DNA from: Perca fluviatilis
Lineage: Eukaryota > Chordata > Actinopteri > Perciformes > Percidae
Length of the DNA stretch: 64,000 bases
Reading direction: 5' to 3'
Assembly (NCBI RefSeq): GCF_010015445.1
Contig: NC_053133.1
Coordinates: 3,743,264-3,807,263, forward strand
Positions 48,381 through 59,401 of this stretch are shown piece after piece; the first letter of the stretch is position 1; every line of letters begins with the position of its first letter. Both the position numbers and the translations under genes were made by a program. The notes under the pieces were generated by a model. The model worked only from the letters and a program-made list of their open reading frames with translations. It did no database searches and was not told where the DNA came from.

Positions 48381-49561
48381 ATACTGGACATAAACAGGAG
48401 GCAGCGTGGAGACTCCGCCCTTTGCTGGTAGTTGCCATGGTAACGTTAGTAGCTTTAGTCTCAGAGAACGAGACGTCGTGACCGATAAGACCCAATCAGG
48501 AGGAGAAACATTGGCGTCAGTGTCGGTGTCGCCAAAGGTCTCCATTTGCAGCCGTAGAGACCGCAACACAACCCCGCAGATTCCAAACCAAAACGGGTCA
48601 GAAGGGTTTTCAAATGTCTCCGGTTTAGGGGCTCGGAAACACCAGAGCAGGAGGAATGAGAGGGGGAAACGTAGCAAAAAAATATTTGTTTTTTAAACCA
48701 AAACTTAGCAATGTAAATGTAGCCTCTGAAAAGACGCTGGAGTTCCAGGCCAGATGACAGACGATCAAAGAAAAACCCTCTTTGGAACAGACCAGATTGA
48801 AGCTATCACGATAATCTGAAATCTGGATGGCCTACAATCGCAAGGAAGACTTCCTCCAAATGGTGCATTGCTCCACTTCTAAAAAAGAAAAAGAAAAAAA
48901 TTAAGTCTCTTCACAATATTGATCTTGAGGTATTGAATATGACATAAAATGTGACGTTAGCGGCATCAACGCCAGACCTAGCTTGGTGTACCTAATAAAC
49001 TGGTAACTAAGTCCTCTGGGTGCAGAAGTGGGGACGGGTGAGCTGTCATGTCAAAGTATCTGTACACCTCTCACTGCTCTCACAGGGAGCTCAGTGCTCT
49101 TGCTGCAGATGTCCTCAGTGGAATTAGATTCCTCGGACTAACTTGAATTGTCAGCCGAATCATGAGACCACTGCAGTGCTACCTCACTGAATGGGACGCA
49201 GCACTGCATGGGACCGCACACACAAAGCCACTCTAATCTTTTTACACGGGGCCATGCTTTATCATTCTGAACCCCGGCAGAGCAGAGTTAATCTGTACAG
49301 CGATACATCTCTTTACCTCATGTAATCTTCTCTACGGTGGTTTCATTAGGCTGAAATCCAACACCACTGATGGTAATGGTGGCTCGATCTTAAGAAGTCA
49401 GGCAGTCAGCTGTTAGCCTGAGGTGCCCGGCTTTAGATTTGCTTGTTCATTGACCGCGATTCAACCATGACAGAGCTTTGGGAAACACTGGCTTTTGACT
49501 GCATATTAAATATGGCAATGATAAAGTTGTATAGAAGGAATTTAAATGTATGCAATGTCAA

Positions 49562-49748
49562 TTTTTTTTTGTAAGATTATTTTTGGGGCTTTTCTGCCTT
49601 TAATTGATAGGACAGCTTAGGTGAGAAAGGAGAGAGAGAGGGGGAAGACATGCAGGAAATCATCTCCGGTCGGACTCTAACCTCTGCGTCGAGGCATAAA
49701 CCTCTCAGTATATGTGCGCCTGCTCTACCCACTGAGCCAACCCGGCCA
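49562..49748 (-). mobile_element. tRNA-derived SINE (minus strand)
   Basis: Read on the minus strand it starts with a tRNA-like head (GGCCGGGTTGGCTCAGTGGG, A box) and a B-box-like GTTAGAGTCCG, followed by a C/T-rich block with CTCTCTC, a segment meaning 'cctatcaattaaaggcagaaaagccccaaaa', and a poly-A end that appears as the T-run at 49562 on the plus strand. This is a common interspersed SINE type in percomorph fish. The head is too decayed to be a functional tRNA gene. Confidence 0.8.
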
Positions 49749-49769
49749 CGCAATGCCAAATATTTTATT

Positions 49770-50310
49770 AAAGCTCTAGTGCATAACTTTTTGATATTAA
49801 CGAACGTCTGTTACATTACATTGGGCAGCACGGTGGCCCAATGGTTAGCACTGTGGCCTCACAGCAAGAAGGTTCTGGATTCGAATCCAGGTCGTTCCGG
49901 GCCTTTCTGGGTGGAGTTTGCATGTTCTCCCCATGTTTGCGTGGATTTCCTCCGGGTGCTCCGGTTTCCCTCGCCATTAAAAAACATGAATTAGGTTCTC
50001 CAGTCAGTGCCCTTGATCAAGGCACTGGCTCAGATCTGGAGTTGGTCCCCGGGTGCTGTGATTGGCTGCCCACTGCTCCCTTGAGGGATGGGTTAAATGC
50101 AGAGAATGAGTTTCACTACATGTATGTGTATGTGACAATAAAGTACCTTTACCTTATTCAAGCCATCACTAAATGAGTCGCTACAAAGCTAATGAAGACG
50201 ATCAGCTCCACACAACTCTCTCTGGATTTCTCAGTATGACTATGTTCAGAAGATTGGGGCGTCCGGTGACTTTTCCGCGTGTTTTTTCCGTGTCCTCCTT
50301 GGTATATCTG
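49770..50310. mobile_element. MITE of the 28495 family, split by a V-SINE
   Basis: Left end AAAGCTCTAGTGCATAACTT then TTTGATATTAACGAACGTC; after the SINE it continues ATTCAAGCCATCACTAAATG and GAAGATTGGGGCGTCCGG. It ends where a GT repeat and another hAT element begin. Confidence 0.85.
49823..50156 (+). mobile_element. V-SINE type element inserted in a MITE
   Basis: It begins GGGCAGCACGGTGGCCCAAT with a tRNA-like head, has a B box (GATTCGAATCC), then the conserved central block beginning GTGGAGTTTGCATGTTCTCC and GGTGCTCCGGTTTCCCTCG, and ends ACAATAAAGTACCTTTACCTT. That order (tRNA head, strongly conserved V-like core, short LINE-like tail) is known from fish V-SINEs of the DANA/Mermaid group. 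It sits inside the MITE at 49770-50310, whose sequence resumes at ATTCAAGCCATC. Confidence 0.85.
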
Positions 50311-50330
50311 GTGTGTGTGTGTGTGTGTGT

Positions 50331-50688
50331 TAGGGTTGCCCGATATTGACAAAATGTGATATTGCGGTATTGAGCGTGAATATTGCGATATCGCTATTCA
50401 TTCCGATATTCTTAAACATATATGAAAACACAAAAGTTGAAAACACATCAAAATAGATTAATAAAATATCAACACAACAGGTTTTGGTACAACACAGGGG
50501 TTTATTTAAACACACGCTTCAGAGTTCTCTCTCTCTCTGGCCTCACGCTTCTCGTTTCTTTTGCTGTCTCTATGCGCATCTCACAAAATACACGGAGCAT
50601 TGCGTACTTTTCAGTACATTTTCGATATTGATATTGCACAACTTGATATTGCAAAAACGATATTGAGTCGATATATCGTGCACTCCTA
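50331..50688. mobile_element. hAT-like MITE inserted in a GT repeat
   Basis: Ends TAGGGTTGCCCGATATTG and GATATATCGTGCACTCCTA; both flanks are GTGTGTGT, so the 8-bp duplication is plausible but not provable. Related to 26869-27547. Confidence 0.8.
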
Positions 50689-51153
50689 GTGTGTGTGTGT
50701 GTGTGTGTCAAATGGAATATGTAAAGTGAAAAATGTGAAAAGACTGTAGAAATTACTGAATTGTGAAGTTAGATTTGTTTGAGTTGTTTATTTAAGTATT
50801 TATTAGACTATTAATAATGCAGAATGTGGATGTACTATACTGGTATAGTAGCTGCAATGTAAATAGAAAATAGCCAGGAATGTAATCTGAAATCAAGGTT
50901 GGATGACTCACTGAACTCCTCGTTAACATAACCCCTCCTCTACTGTTTTTATATATACGATGATACTACTGTTTGTTTCCCTCGCCCCTGTGTGAGCGGT
51001 GTGACTTTGCTACGTTCCGCAAACTCTCTGAGCTCTTTCAGTCTAATAAATACTTCAATAACCAACTCTGTAAAAAGCCACAATCGAATAAACACAAGCA
51101 GAATAGCCATCACTTACCTACCTATTTTTTAGTCTTTCACCCTGAATCGGCTA

Positions 51154-51334
51154 GCCTGGGTAAACCCTGACGAACTTCCGGCAAATTTGAGATCACAGCG
51201 TCACCTGGATCGTTGGTCTGATTGGTTGGATTATCCAATGCGCCCAGAGGCATTCGAGCGGCGTCCGTTGGTGACGCCCCTTTGGAAATGTACGGTCAAT
51301 GAACCTTTCCCAGACTGGTGTCAACCAGGCTATG
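51154..51334. repeat. short MITE-like repeat, AGCCTGG ends
   Basis: Left TAGCCTGGGTAAACCCTGAC; right GTGTCAACCAGGCTATGA, whose reverse complement starts AGCCTGGTTGACACC. Inside is CTGATTGGTTGGATTATCCA. Confidence 0.6.
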
Positions 51335-51947
51335 AATCGGCAGTACAAAAAAAATCCCTTTTCCCCTCTTACCTCTGTTAGGATCTATCTATGCAGATAG
51401 TTTTGGTAAGACGGTCTAGATTTGGAGATATTACAGAACACAAAAAAAAACTGTTCTGTGGGTTGTCCAAACTAACAGGGACGCTGTTTGTACAAAGTGA
51501 CAATCCTTCAAAGCTGTGGAAGGTGGGAGGGCATCGTATTGGAGTGGAGGCATTAATCCACAAAAAATTAAAAACTATTTTGTCTTTTTATTAGCATAAG
51601 CAAAAATGCAAATATATCCCTGGTTCCAGCCTCTCAAATAGGAATGCTTGCTGTATTCGCCTTCTATGATAGTAAACGTGATATCTACATGGAGCGAAAA
51701 TAGACCGTAGCTATTTTTAAGACACCACCACGGGTCTGTGGGGAGTTGTGATTTTTCACTACATTTGTTTGATTAATTAGCAAAATATTGGCAGGGGACC
51801 GATAGTAAATAAATATTTCTCAGTGCATCAGGCTTATATCGTCGCATTGTATATCTCCATATTTTGTCATTTAATTAATTTATTTTTTGGGTCACCCCTT
51901 ACATCTGTCTGTAGGTTTTAAGATTTGCAGTGCCTACCTGCTGTGAG

Positions 51948-52419
51948 CAGTGTTGGAAGAAGTATTCAGATCCTTGGAAATGTTACTTAAGTTAAAGCAT
52001 GTGAGTATTATCAGGAAAATGTACTTTAAGTATTAAAAGTAAAAGTGCTCGATGCAGAACTCTCCTCCCATTGTAGTGTGTGTAAAGGATCCAACCAGTT
52101 GTGTGTTTAATGGTCTCATCATCTCAGCTGGACTTGTAGCCGTTATATTGTCGGCTAGTTTACTTTAGAATCAAACATCAGATTTTATAAACTACATGTG
52201 TTTAGTGTGCAGAAATCTGAATGTGTAAAGTAACTAGTAACTAAAGCTGTAACAGATGAATGTAGTGGAGTAAAAAGTACAATATTTCTCTATGAAATGT
52301 AGCAGAGTAGAAGTAGAAAGTGGCATGAAAAGAAAAGACTCAAGTAAAGTACAAGTACCTCAACATTTGGACTTAAGTACAGTACTGGAGTAAATGTACT
52401 TAGTTACATTCCACCGCTG
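51948..52419. mobile_element. hAT-like MITE with perfect target duplication in a SINE
   Basis: Ends CAGTGTTGGAAGAAGTATTC and TTAGTTACATTCCACCGCTG with GTACTTAAGT repeats inside. Flanks GCTGTGAG (51940-51947 and 52420-52427) identical. The family is common in fish. Confidence 0.95.
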
Positions 52420-52463
52420 GCTGTGAGGCAGCAGCGCCAACCACTGAGCCACCGTGCCGCTCT
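52420..52463 (-). mobile_element. V-SINE head fragment split by a hAT element
   Basis: On the minus strand the stretch reads as the start of a V-SINE head (GAGCGGCACGGTGGCTCAGT, then GCGCTGCTGCCTCACAGC), like the start of the copy at 49823. The remainder appears on the far side of the 51948-52419 hAT element as ...CCTACCTGCTGTGAG. It is only a fragment. Confidence 0.6.
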
Positions 52464-53121
52464 GTTTTACAAATATTTATTTAAACATTTCATCTGACTT
52501 TGTCATAGTTAAATAGCTCAATATAATGATAATCTATAGATAAATTAGTCTTTATTTTTTAAATTTTTTTCCTGAAAAGCAACTGTTTTGGACATGGGCG
52601 ATTTTTTGCCCGACAGCAATGATATATTTAACTCCTCCTCTCACTCAGTACATGGTGACATCACAGCTCAGTGTGCTCAGGAAGGCAACAGATTTCACAT
52701 TCAACCAGAGAGGGCAGTAAACAGGCTGTTATTTAAATCAAGCTGATGGAGTTCAGCCAGTTTTATCCTCCTCTACAATCAACACAACCTTGATTTATTT
52801 ATTGATTTATTATTTGAACCGGTATTAATAATGCAGTATGTGGATGTACTATACTGGTATAGTAGCTGCAGTACATTGCTATAATAAAAACCCAGCCACA
52901 GATTTCAGAAACAGCAACATTGGCCCCAGGCTTTAAAAGGATGGGGTCAGGTATCCGTTCAACCATCGTTATCTCATAATGTTGTATAGATGTTGTAAGA
53001 TGTACCGCCTCCACACAATACACATAACATACCTCGGTCACAGAGCCAATATAGCTGAAAATAGCCAGGAATGTAATCGGAAAATCTGCTCCGTAACTCT
53101 GATATGATGACCAACATAGAG

Positions 53122-53128
<7 letters not shown>

Positions 53129-53162
<34 letters not shown>
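53129..53162. repeat. GT microsatellite
   Basis: About 17 GT units upstream of the candidate promoter. Confidence 0.95.
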
Positions 53163-53164
<2 letters not shown>

Positions 53165-53229
53165 GGAGAGCAGTGGAAGGGGTGGGGTGGACTGAGCCAG
53201 GAGGGAGGGCTAGCTGTTTTCATCTCCAC

Positions 53230-53638
53230 CTAAAGGAATACTGCACCATTAGCGAGCCGTCCACGCCGCAGAAACCCCCCTCTAGGACCCCCACTGATGT
53301 CAGCAGAGAGAGAGAGAGAGAGAGAGAGGCTGTCGTTGCATGAGAGGCGATCCAGAGCAGAGCGGCGGAGGAGAGGCGCGCTGCTCCAGCTCGGCTGTAC
53401 TGTGACTGGAAGGAGGAAGCAGCAAGTTGACAGCTGAAGCTTACCTCAGCGAATAGTGCCGCAGATATCACCTCCTCCTCCTCCTCCCTCTCTTTCTCTT
53501 TCTCCTCCTGCGCTCTCTCGCCCTGGGAATAAACCACCTGCTCTGCTGTCTCGCCTCCTCTTCATTGCCAATTGATCCTCCGCTGCCCCCTTCCATCCCC
53601 CCCCCCCCGCCCTGTGTTGTTGTGCATCCAAAATCGGG
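53230..53638 (+). promoter_or_regulatory. candidate promoter and 5'UTR of the 53639 exon
   Basis: The stretch changes from AT-rich intron-like DNA to GC-rich DNA with several CpGs (GAGGCGCGCTGC, GCGGCGGAGG). It holds a (GA)n run at 53299-53328, a CTCCTC/CTTTCT pyrimidine tract at 53470-53515, and a C-run at 53598-53608 just before the ATG. No TATA box is evident. This is the usual look of a CpG-type vertebrate promoter with a pyrimidine-rich 5'UTR, inferred from composition and position. Confidence 0.5.
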
Positions 53639-53897
53639 ATGCGGACCCAGCAGGGCTTGGAGGGGGGCGTGCCCACGCCTGGGGGCAGCTGTGGCAGCAG
53701 CGGCAGCTCAGGGCTGTCGCCAGGCTCCGACTCGGACGGAGGAAGCCCGACGGCCGCGGGGTCGGACAGCATGGTGGACGGAGGGCTCGGGGTGGGTGGA
53801 TGTATGGGCGGAGGCGGGGGAGCAGGTAGCTTGGGCGGAACACTGAGGGGGGTCCTGTCTCGTTATTGGAGCTTGGAGAGTCTGCACTCGACCACAG
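53639..53897 (+). CDS. candidate alternative first exon of spata13 (short isoform)
   Basis: An ATG opens 86 codons plus one base, ending at a textbook donor (CACAG then GTAAGT). The peptide is Gly/Ser-rich with an acidic patch (SPGSDSDGGSPTAAGSDSMV) and ends LRGVLSRYWSLESLHSTT. The exon lies in the most GC-rich, CpG-containing stretch of the right half, preceded by GA and CT-rich DNA typical of a TATA-less promoter. It ends in phase 1, the same as the exon at 46051-46177, so both could splice to one downstream SH3 exon and give products with different N-termini. This form would lack the DDLW and QSTPIGLDC blocks. It could instead start a separate gene to the right; the phase match is supportive but has a one-in-three chance of being accidental. 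Confidence 0.6.
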
Positions 53898-54070
53898 GTA
53901 AGTGCCTGCCACCACACACACACACACACACACAACGCGGCTCCGTGCAGCGCTCCCTAAGAATCACTGGATTGCAATAAGTGGTCTGTTTAATGCACAT
54001 GGATGTGACAACATGTGTACAGTGACACACTGCCACGAGGTTAGTGTGTCAACCAGGGTTGGATTGGATG

Positions 54071-54081
54071 TACTGTGTGTG

Positions 54082-54130
<49 letters not shown>
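54071..54130. repeat. GT microsatellite
   Basis: About 27 GT units, starting about 175 bases after the donor at 53897. Confidence 0.95.
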
Positions 54131-54133
<3 letters not shown>

Positions 54134-55581
54134 TATGTGTGTGCGTGTGAGCGTCATGCCAGCTGTTCCAGCGTTTCCAGGGTAGGTGCTGTGTTGATGT
54201 GTTTGGGTGGGCCGGCTGCTTCGCTTTCTAGTCATGCAGAAAGAGACCGAAAACACCGTCAGCGTCGCCTTTCACGGCGCAATTTCTCATCGTCTCCTTA
54301 TCACGGAATTGAGTCTGCGCGCTTATCTGCTACACACGGGCAGCTGTGTGAGTTGCACTCATGGTGGCCCTCAGGTAGCAATGAAGAATCTGACTGCCCA
54401 TCCCCAACTCTCAGAACATGGGCTGGGTATCATTGGAAGTCTTTCAAAATCCGTGATGAGATTTATTTGAAACCATATTTCCGGACATTTTTGCCTTGTT
54501 ATTTGAAAGGGGCAGCACGTAGATGACGGGGCAGAGAGAGGAGAAATGATATGCAACAAAGTTTTCCCGGCCAGAGTCAAACCAGCAGTATCGTGATTAT
54601 GGTTGTGAGCTCTGGGCCACCAGGATGCCCATGTATTACTTTGTTCTATATCTTACTCTAAGAGATATAAATTAATTTTTTAAGACCTCTATTTTGCAAA
54701 CACTAAATGTCTGTACACAAGCAATTATTCAAAGACATGATATAAAATAGTCAAAAATCAGCAAAGGTTCCCAGAGCCCAAGGATATAGTCTTCACATTG
54801 ATAGTTTTATTTGACCAACAGTCCAAAACTCAAAGATATTACATTTTATGTCATTTGCGAAGATATAAAACCGAGCAAATTCTTACATTTGAGAAAACAG
54901 AAACACTAAATGTTTGACTTTTTCCTTGATAAATACATGCAAATAATTAATGAGGTTTGTTAACAAGCCCTATTCTGGGTCTACATATTTGGTCAAAATG
55001 CAAACAAACCTGTATGTGACTTTCTGACATTTGTTTGTAAAAAATACCATGCCTTATTGTGTAAAATGGCTTTTCAGTTCTAAGACAGAAACCAACTTAA
55101 CTCCTGCTAGAGGTATAGCTAGCTTAGCAGATCTTTTTTTTTACACTAGCCAATGTCATGTGATTTGGTGTGGTAAAGCTACATTAAAATCACACATAGG
55201 CTACTTCAATGTGTTGCATTGTGGATCAATGCATTATATTGCTGTCAATAGGAGAAGTACTTGGACACATATAAACTCAGCCACACACAGAAGCACTTGA
55301 TCGAGCCTCCAGTCTTCCTTTTAAACAAACGAGTTAAAATGCAGCAAAAAAGCTGAGGGAACACATTTTATTTGTGGACATGTTATAGGTATTGTGTACA
55401 ATAATCACCCTAAAAAGGCATACAGTGAAAGCATTACAACATGTTTTATTAATCTGTTAACAGTTTGCCATCCAGCCTAAAAACTTTAAACCTAAACGAC
55501 TTTTCTGCTTGTGTAGTTACTGCACCGTGCCTTTTCTAGGGCAGTATTTAGGTCAGTAGACATTTGTGTTTTCCCCTTAAT
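54131..55581. other. no gene seen
   Basis: AT-rich unique sequence after the alternative first exon; no exon-like unit or clear transposon terminus recognised. Confidence 0.5.
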
Positions 55582-55921
55582 TAGGGATTGACCAATTAAC
55601 GGCATAGCCGAATATCAGGGCCGATATTTGGCAATTTGCAGATTATCTGTATCAGTGGTTTTTTTTGACTGATAACCAATAAAGTAAATAATTAAATAGT
55701 GTACTGCCTTGGCTCTGCTACAGCTCTGTAAGCAGTCTGCAACACCTGCAAACAAACTGTTAGTGCGTCACAACTTCACGGAGCTATTTTTGTTTTTATT
55801 TATTCATTTTTTTGACTGTGTGTTTCAGTTTTATCAAATAATTGCTTAAAGCATTTAAACAAACTTTTGTGTTGGAGTTTGTAACATTAGCCTTTAAAAA
55901 AACAGTATCGGTCAACCCTTA
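55582..55921. mobile_element. hAT-like MITE
   Basis: Ends TAGGGATTGACCAATTAACG and GTATCGGTCAACCCTTA. Flanks CCCTTAAT and CCCTATAT agree at 6 of 8 positions. Confidence 0.85.
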
Positions 55922-56199
55922 CCCTATATGATACGCAGCAAATACTGGTTTCGTTGTGGTTTCCGTGTCATCAGCAGCAATTTTGCTCATAGACACTAGC
56001 TGCAGGCCTGGTAGTGATGCACTCGGATGTCTTATAATGATGTCTCTTTGCTTGTGTCTGGCTTGTCTGTTCATGGACCTTTTGCATCTCAAAATTGATG
56101 TGCTCTCTGTCCACTCTCTCACCCGCCCGACCTGTCAGCCTGTTTCTCTGTTGTTGTCATAGGACTGTGTTTACTGTAGCTTTTGGAAGGACCATCACA

Positions 56200-57387
56200 G
56201 AGTTCCTGCAGGGTCTTAAAAAATGTAAAATTTCAAATATCCAAATTTAAGTTCTTAAAAAGTCTTAAATTTGCTGAAGTATTGTGTTCTAGGTCTTACA
56301 GCGCCCATATCATGCTCATTTTCAGGTTCCTAATTGTATTTAGAGGTTGTACCAGAATAGGTTTACATGGTTTAATTTTCAAAAAACACCATATTTTTGT
56401 TGTACTACACATTGCTGCAGCTCCTCTTTTCACCCTGTGTGTTGAGCTCTCTGTTTTAGCTACAGAGTGAGACATCTCACTTCTGTTCCATCTTTGTTGG
56501 GAGTCGCACATGCTCAGTACCTAGGTAAGGACTACTAGCCAGTCAGAAGCAGAGTATGAAGGCGTGCCCTGACAGTAGACTACTAGCCAGTCAGAAGCAG
56601 AGTATGAGGGCGTGCCCTGACAGTACCTAGGTAAGGACTACTAGCCAGTCAGAAGCAGAGTATGAAGGCGTGCCCTGACTCTACCTAGGTAAGGACTACT
56701 AGCCAGTCAGAAGCAGAGTATGAGGGCGTGCCCTGACTCTACCTAGGTAAGGACTACTAGCCAATCAGAAGCAGAGTATGAGGGCGTGCCCTGACTCTAC
56801 CTAGGTAAGGACTACTAGCCACTCAGAAGCAGAGTATGAAGGTGTGCCCTGACAGTACCTAGGTAAGGACTACTAGCCAATCAGAAGCAGAGTATGAGGG
56901 CGTGCCCTGACAGTACCTAGGTAAGGACTACTAGCCAGTCAGAAGCAGAGTATGAAGGTGTGCCCTGACAGTACCTAGGTAAGGACTACTAGCCAGTCAG
57001 AAGCAGAGTATGAGGGCGTGCCCTGACAGTACCTAGGTAAGGACTACTAGCCAGTCAGAAGCAGAGTATGAAGGCGTGCCCTGACAGTACCTAGGTAAGG
57101 ACTACTAGCCAGTCAGAAGCAGAGTATGAGGGCGTGCCCTGACAGTAGCTAGGTAAGGACTACTAGCCAGTCAGAAGCAGAGTATGAGGGCGTGCCACGC
57201 TAGCAGCTAGGCGAGCATTATAACATGTGTTACAAAGTGACCCACGTTTGTTAGAGATACTTGGCTTGAAGAAAACTGAATTTAGGGCTCAGTTGATGTT
57301 GTGATAATGGTCTTAAATTTCATTCATAATGGTCTTAAAAAGGTCATAAAAAGTCTTAAATTTGACTTGGTGAAACCTGCAGAAACT
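56200..57387. mobile_element. MITE with nested piggyBac-like fragment and minisatellite
   Basis: Left GTTCCTGCAGGGTCTTAAAA and right (reverse complement) GTTTCTGCAGGTTTCACC frame the unit, both with AAAGTCTTAAATTTG. Inside, from 56297, lies the end of the 13004-13722 family (GCGCCCATATCATGCTCATT, ATGGTTTAATTTTCAAAAAA) and then the 58-bp array. Confidence 0.7.
56517..57200. repeat. 58-bp minisatellite, about 12 copies
   Basis: Unit: ACTACTAGCCAGTCAGAAGC, AGAGTATGAGGGCGTGCCCT, GACAGTACCTAGGTAAGG. Starts at 56531, 56579 and then every 58 bases to 57159; the first interval is 48 because the CCTAGGTAAG block is missing. Units differ by A/G at GAAGG/GAGGG and CAG/CTC at one place. Confidence 0.97.
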
Positions 57388-57523
57388 CAGCATCAGCTCA
57401 GGACTATGTACAGATGTGAAATGCAAAGCTGGGAGCAGCAAAATCAGTGGAGCCTGCCTCGTTGAAATGGCATCACATTAGCTTTATCGCGACTACCAAT
57501 TGTTGTCATTGGAGCTTTGTCAG

Positions 57524-57569
<46 letters not shown>

Positions 57570-57582
57570 CGTGCGTGCGTGT
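57524..57582. repeat. GT microsatellite with GCGT tail
   Basis: About 20 GT units followed by four CGTG units. Confidence 0.95.
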
Positions 57583-57599
57583 GCGCTGAGCTGTGGTTT

Positions 57600-58266
57600 T
57601 TAACTTGGAAAGGAGATGGAGATGCACTGTAGAGTGGGAGGAGGGGCGGATACGGCACTGAATATTCCCCTTGGAACATTAGCAAGTGTTGGAGGTGGAG
57701 GAACAAACATATGTGTGGCATGCTGTTGCACTTATACACATTACACACACAATTATGAAAAATGCAATATAACGACATTTTAATTGTGATTAAGATTTTG
57801 TCTCTTAATGATCACAAAAACACCAAGGAAGTCATCAAGGAAAACAATTATTTTGCACATTACGTTTGCAGATAAACTCTTCCTTTGTCTTGTGTGCTGA
57901 ATGGAAAAGTCTTGAGGAAAATGTCACAGTTCTAGGTGTTTTCACTGTGGATATGTTGAACTGTTTCAATGTTTTTTAAAGTTCTATACTATACATGCAA
58001 CATCTTTCCAAAAGACAATGAGTAATCGTGTTAAATAATCCTGATTTTAATATTGGCCAAAATAATCTTGGCTATGATTTTTTTCCACAATCAAACAGCC
58101 CCTACACACACTTGGACTACCGTAGTACAGTACATGTAAATAACTGTGTGTAGCCACATATGGTATAGGGTATGTACAGACCTGTCCTTGACCGAATGCT
58201 GCTTCTTCTTTCACATTTCTTCTGTGCAGCCACAATCGTGCTGAAACGCAGAAAAACATGGGCCTC

Positions 58267-58305
<39 letters not shown>

Positions 58306-59340
58306 CAGCCTTTATCTGCTCTCAGCACCTTGTCAACCTATAGAACTTTAAACTACTCATTTGAATGCACTATCAATACCCAGACCTGAAAGCCGAGTTT
58401 TTATCTATGGCATGAAGTACTAAACCACGATGAGTAGAAGGCAACGCATACACCACTTGTTTTGTCTCCTTTGTGGCGCGGGGAATTCATTTCCCTCCGA
58501 GATCCGTTTCCAAAGAAAGAAGAAAGAAAATTCTGCATTGCTTTACTCGGCCAGTCGACGTGTCGGTCACAAAGGACCTTGCTTAACACTGAATAAATAA
58601 AAAAAAAAAAATGAAAATGCGAAGCGGTGGCGGTGTGCGTGTTTGCTTTTTCTTTGGTTATTCGGGATTTGTGATGAATTTCATTTGATAGCAACATGCT
58701 AATTGATTGAGCATGTAAAAAAAAATGACTTGTTCTGTCAACTGCGGATTTGCGTTCAGAAATGTTCAATACCAGTACCAATACAGTGACTTTGATACCA
58801 GTTCCTATGCAATGTTTTTTCCCATACCATTTTTACAGTACGTATATATACGTATTTGGAAATTTTCCAGTCCCTTTCGGACTTTCATCAACGACAAACA
58901 CAACCGGGCTCGATTACGTTTCGCCCCTCCCATTCTGTGTCCCCAGATGTGGGACAATAGACAATCACTTATCAATGGGATCTCTCAGTGAACACACGTG
59001 TCACTTACAGCATTTGACATTCACACAGGCAATCGACATTCCAATTAAATTGCAATACTACATACAGCAATTTCATATACATGTCAGGAATATACAGTGA
59101 AAGTCAAAAAATCTTTTAACTTGTTGCCACTTAACCTCTAACAATACTTGGATACATGTTTCCATGTGTGCAAATACATCCATCCATTCTGTTTTCATTG
59201 CTATAATACACAACCATTTCATTTTTACATACTCACATTTGTTTTAATTACAATACATATTCAGATTCAAATCCATTAGCCTACGTGATACATCTTCAGA
59301 TAACTATCCATTTCAATGACATATGTCAAATTCATATCAA
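57600..59340. other. no gene seen; small repeats only
   Basis: Holds a CA microsatellite (58269-58302), an A-run near 58598 and a short hAT-like remnant at 58765-58830 (AATACCAGTACCAATACAG). No exon recognised. Confidence 0.5.
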
Positions 59341-59351
59341 TTATATATCTA

Positions 59352-59352
59352 T

Positions 59353-59400
<48 letters not shown>
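59352..59400. repeat. GATA tetranucleotide array
   Basis: About 12 GATA units. Confidence 0.97.

Positions 59401-59401
<1 letters not shown>

Larger units (their letters stand above)
46178..53229 (+). other. inferred spata13 intron between 46177 and the alternative first exon
   Basis: No exon-like unit with acceptor, open frame and donor was recognised in 46863-48040, 48690-49560 or 50690-51150. The rest is filled by the repeats listed separately. Stretches at 47100-47580 and 50950-51150 show nothing recognisable. Confidence 0.5.

Noticed and set aside
49680..49900. tRNA genes
   Set aside because: The tRNA-like sequences are degenerate SINE heads followed by SINE bodies.
53562..53933. Minus-strand frames opposite the alternative first exon
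   Set aside because: Shadow frames in GC-rich DNA; no donor or acceptor on that strand fits.
56517..57200. CRISPR-like array
   Set aside because: The whole unit is repeated without variable spacers; the context is a vertebrate intron.
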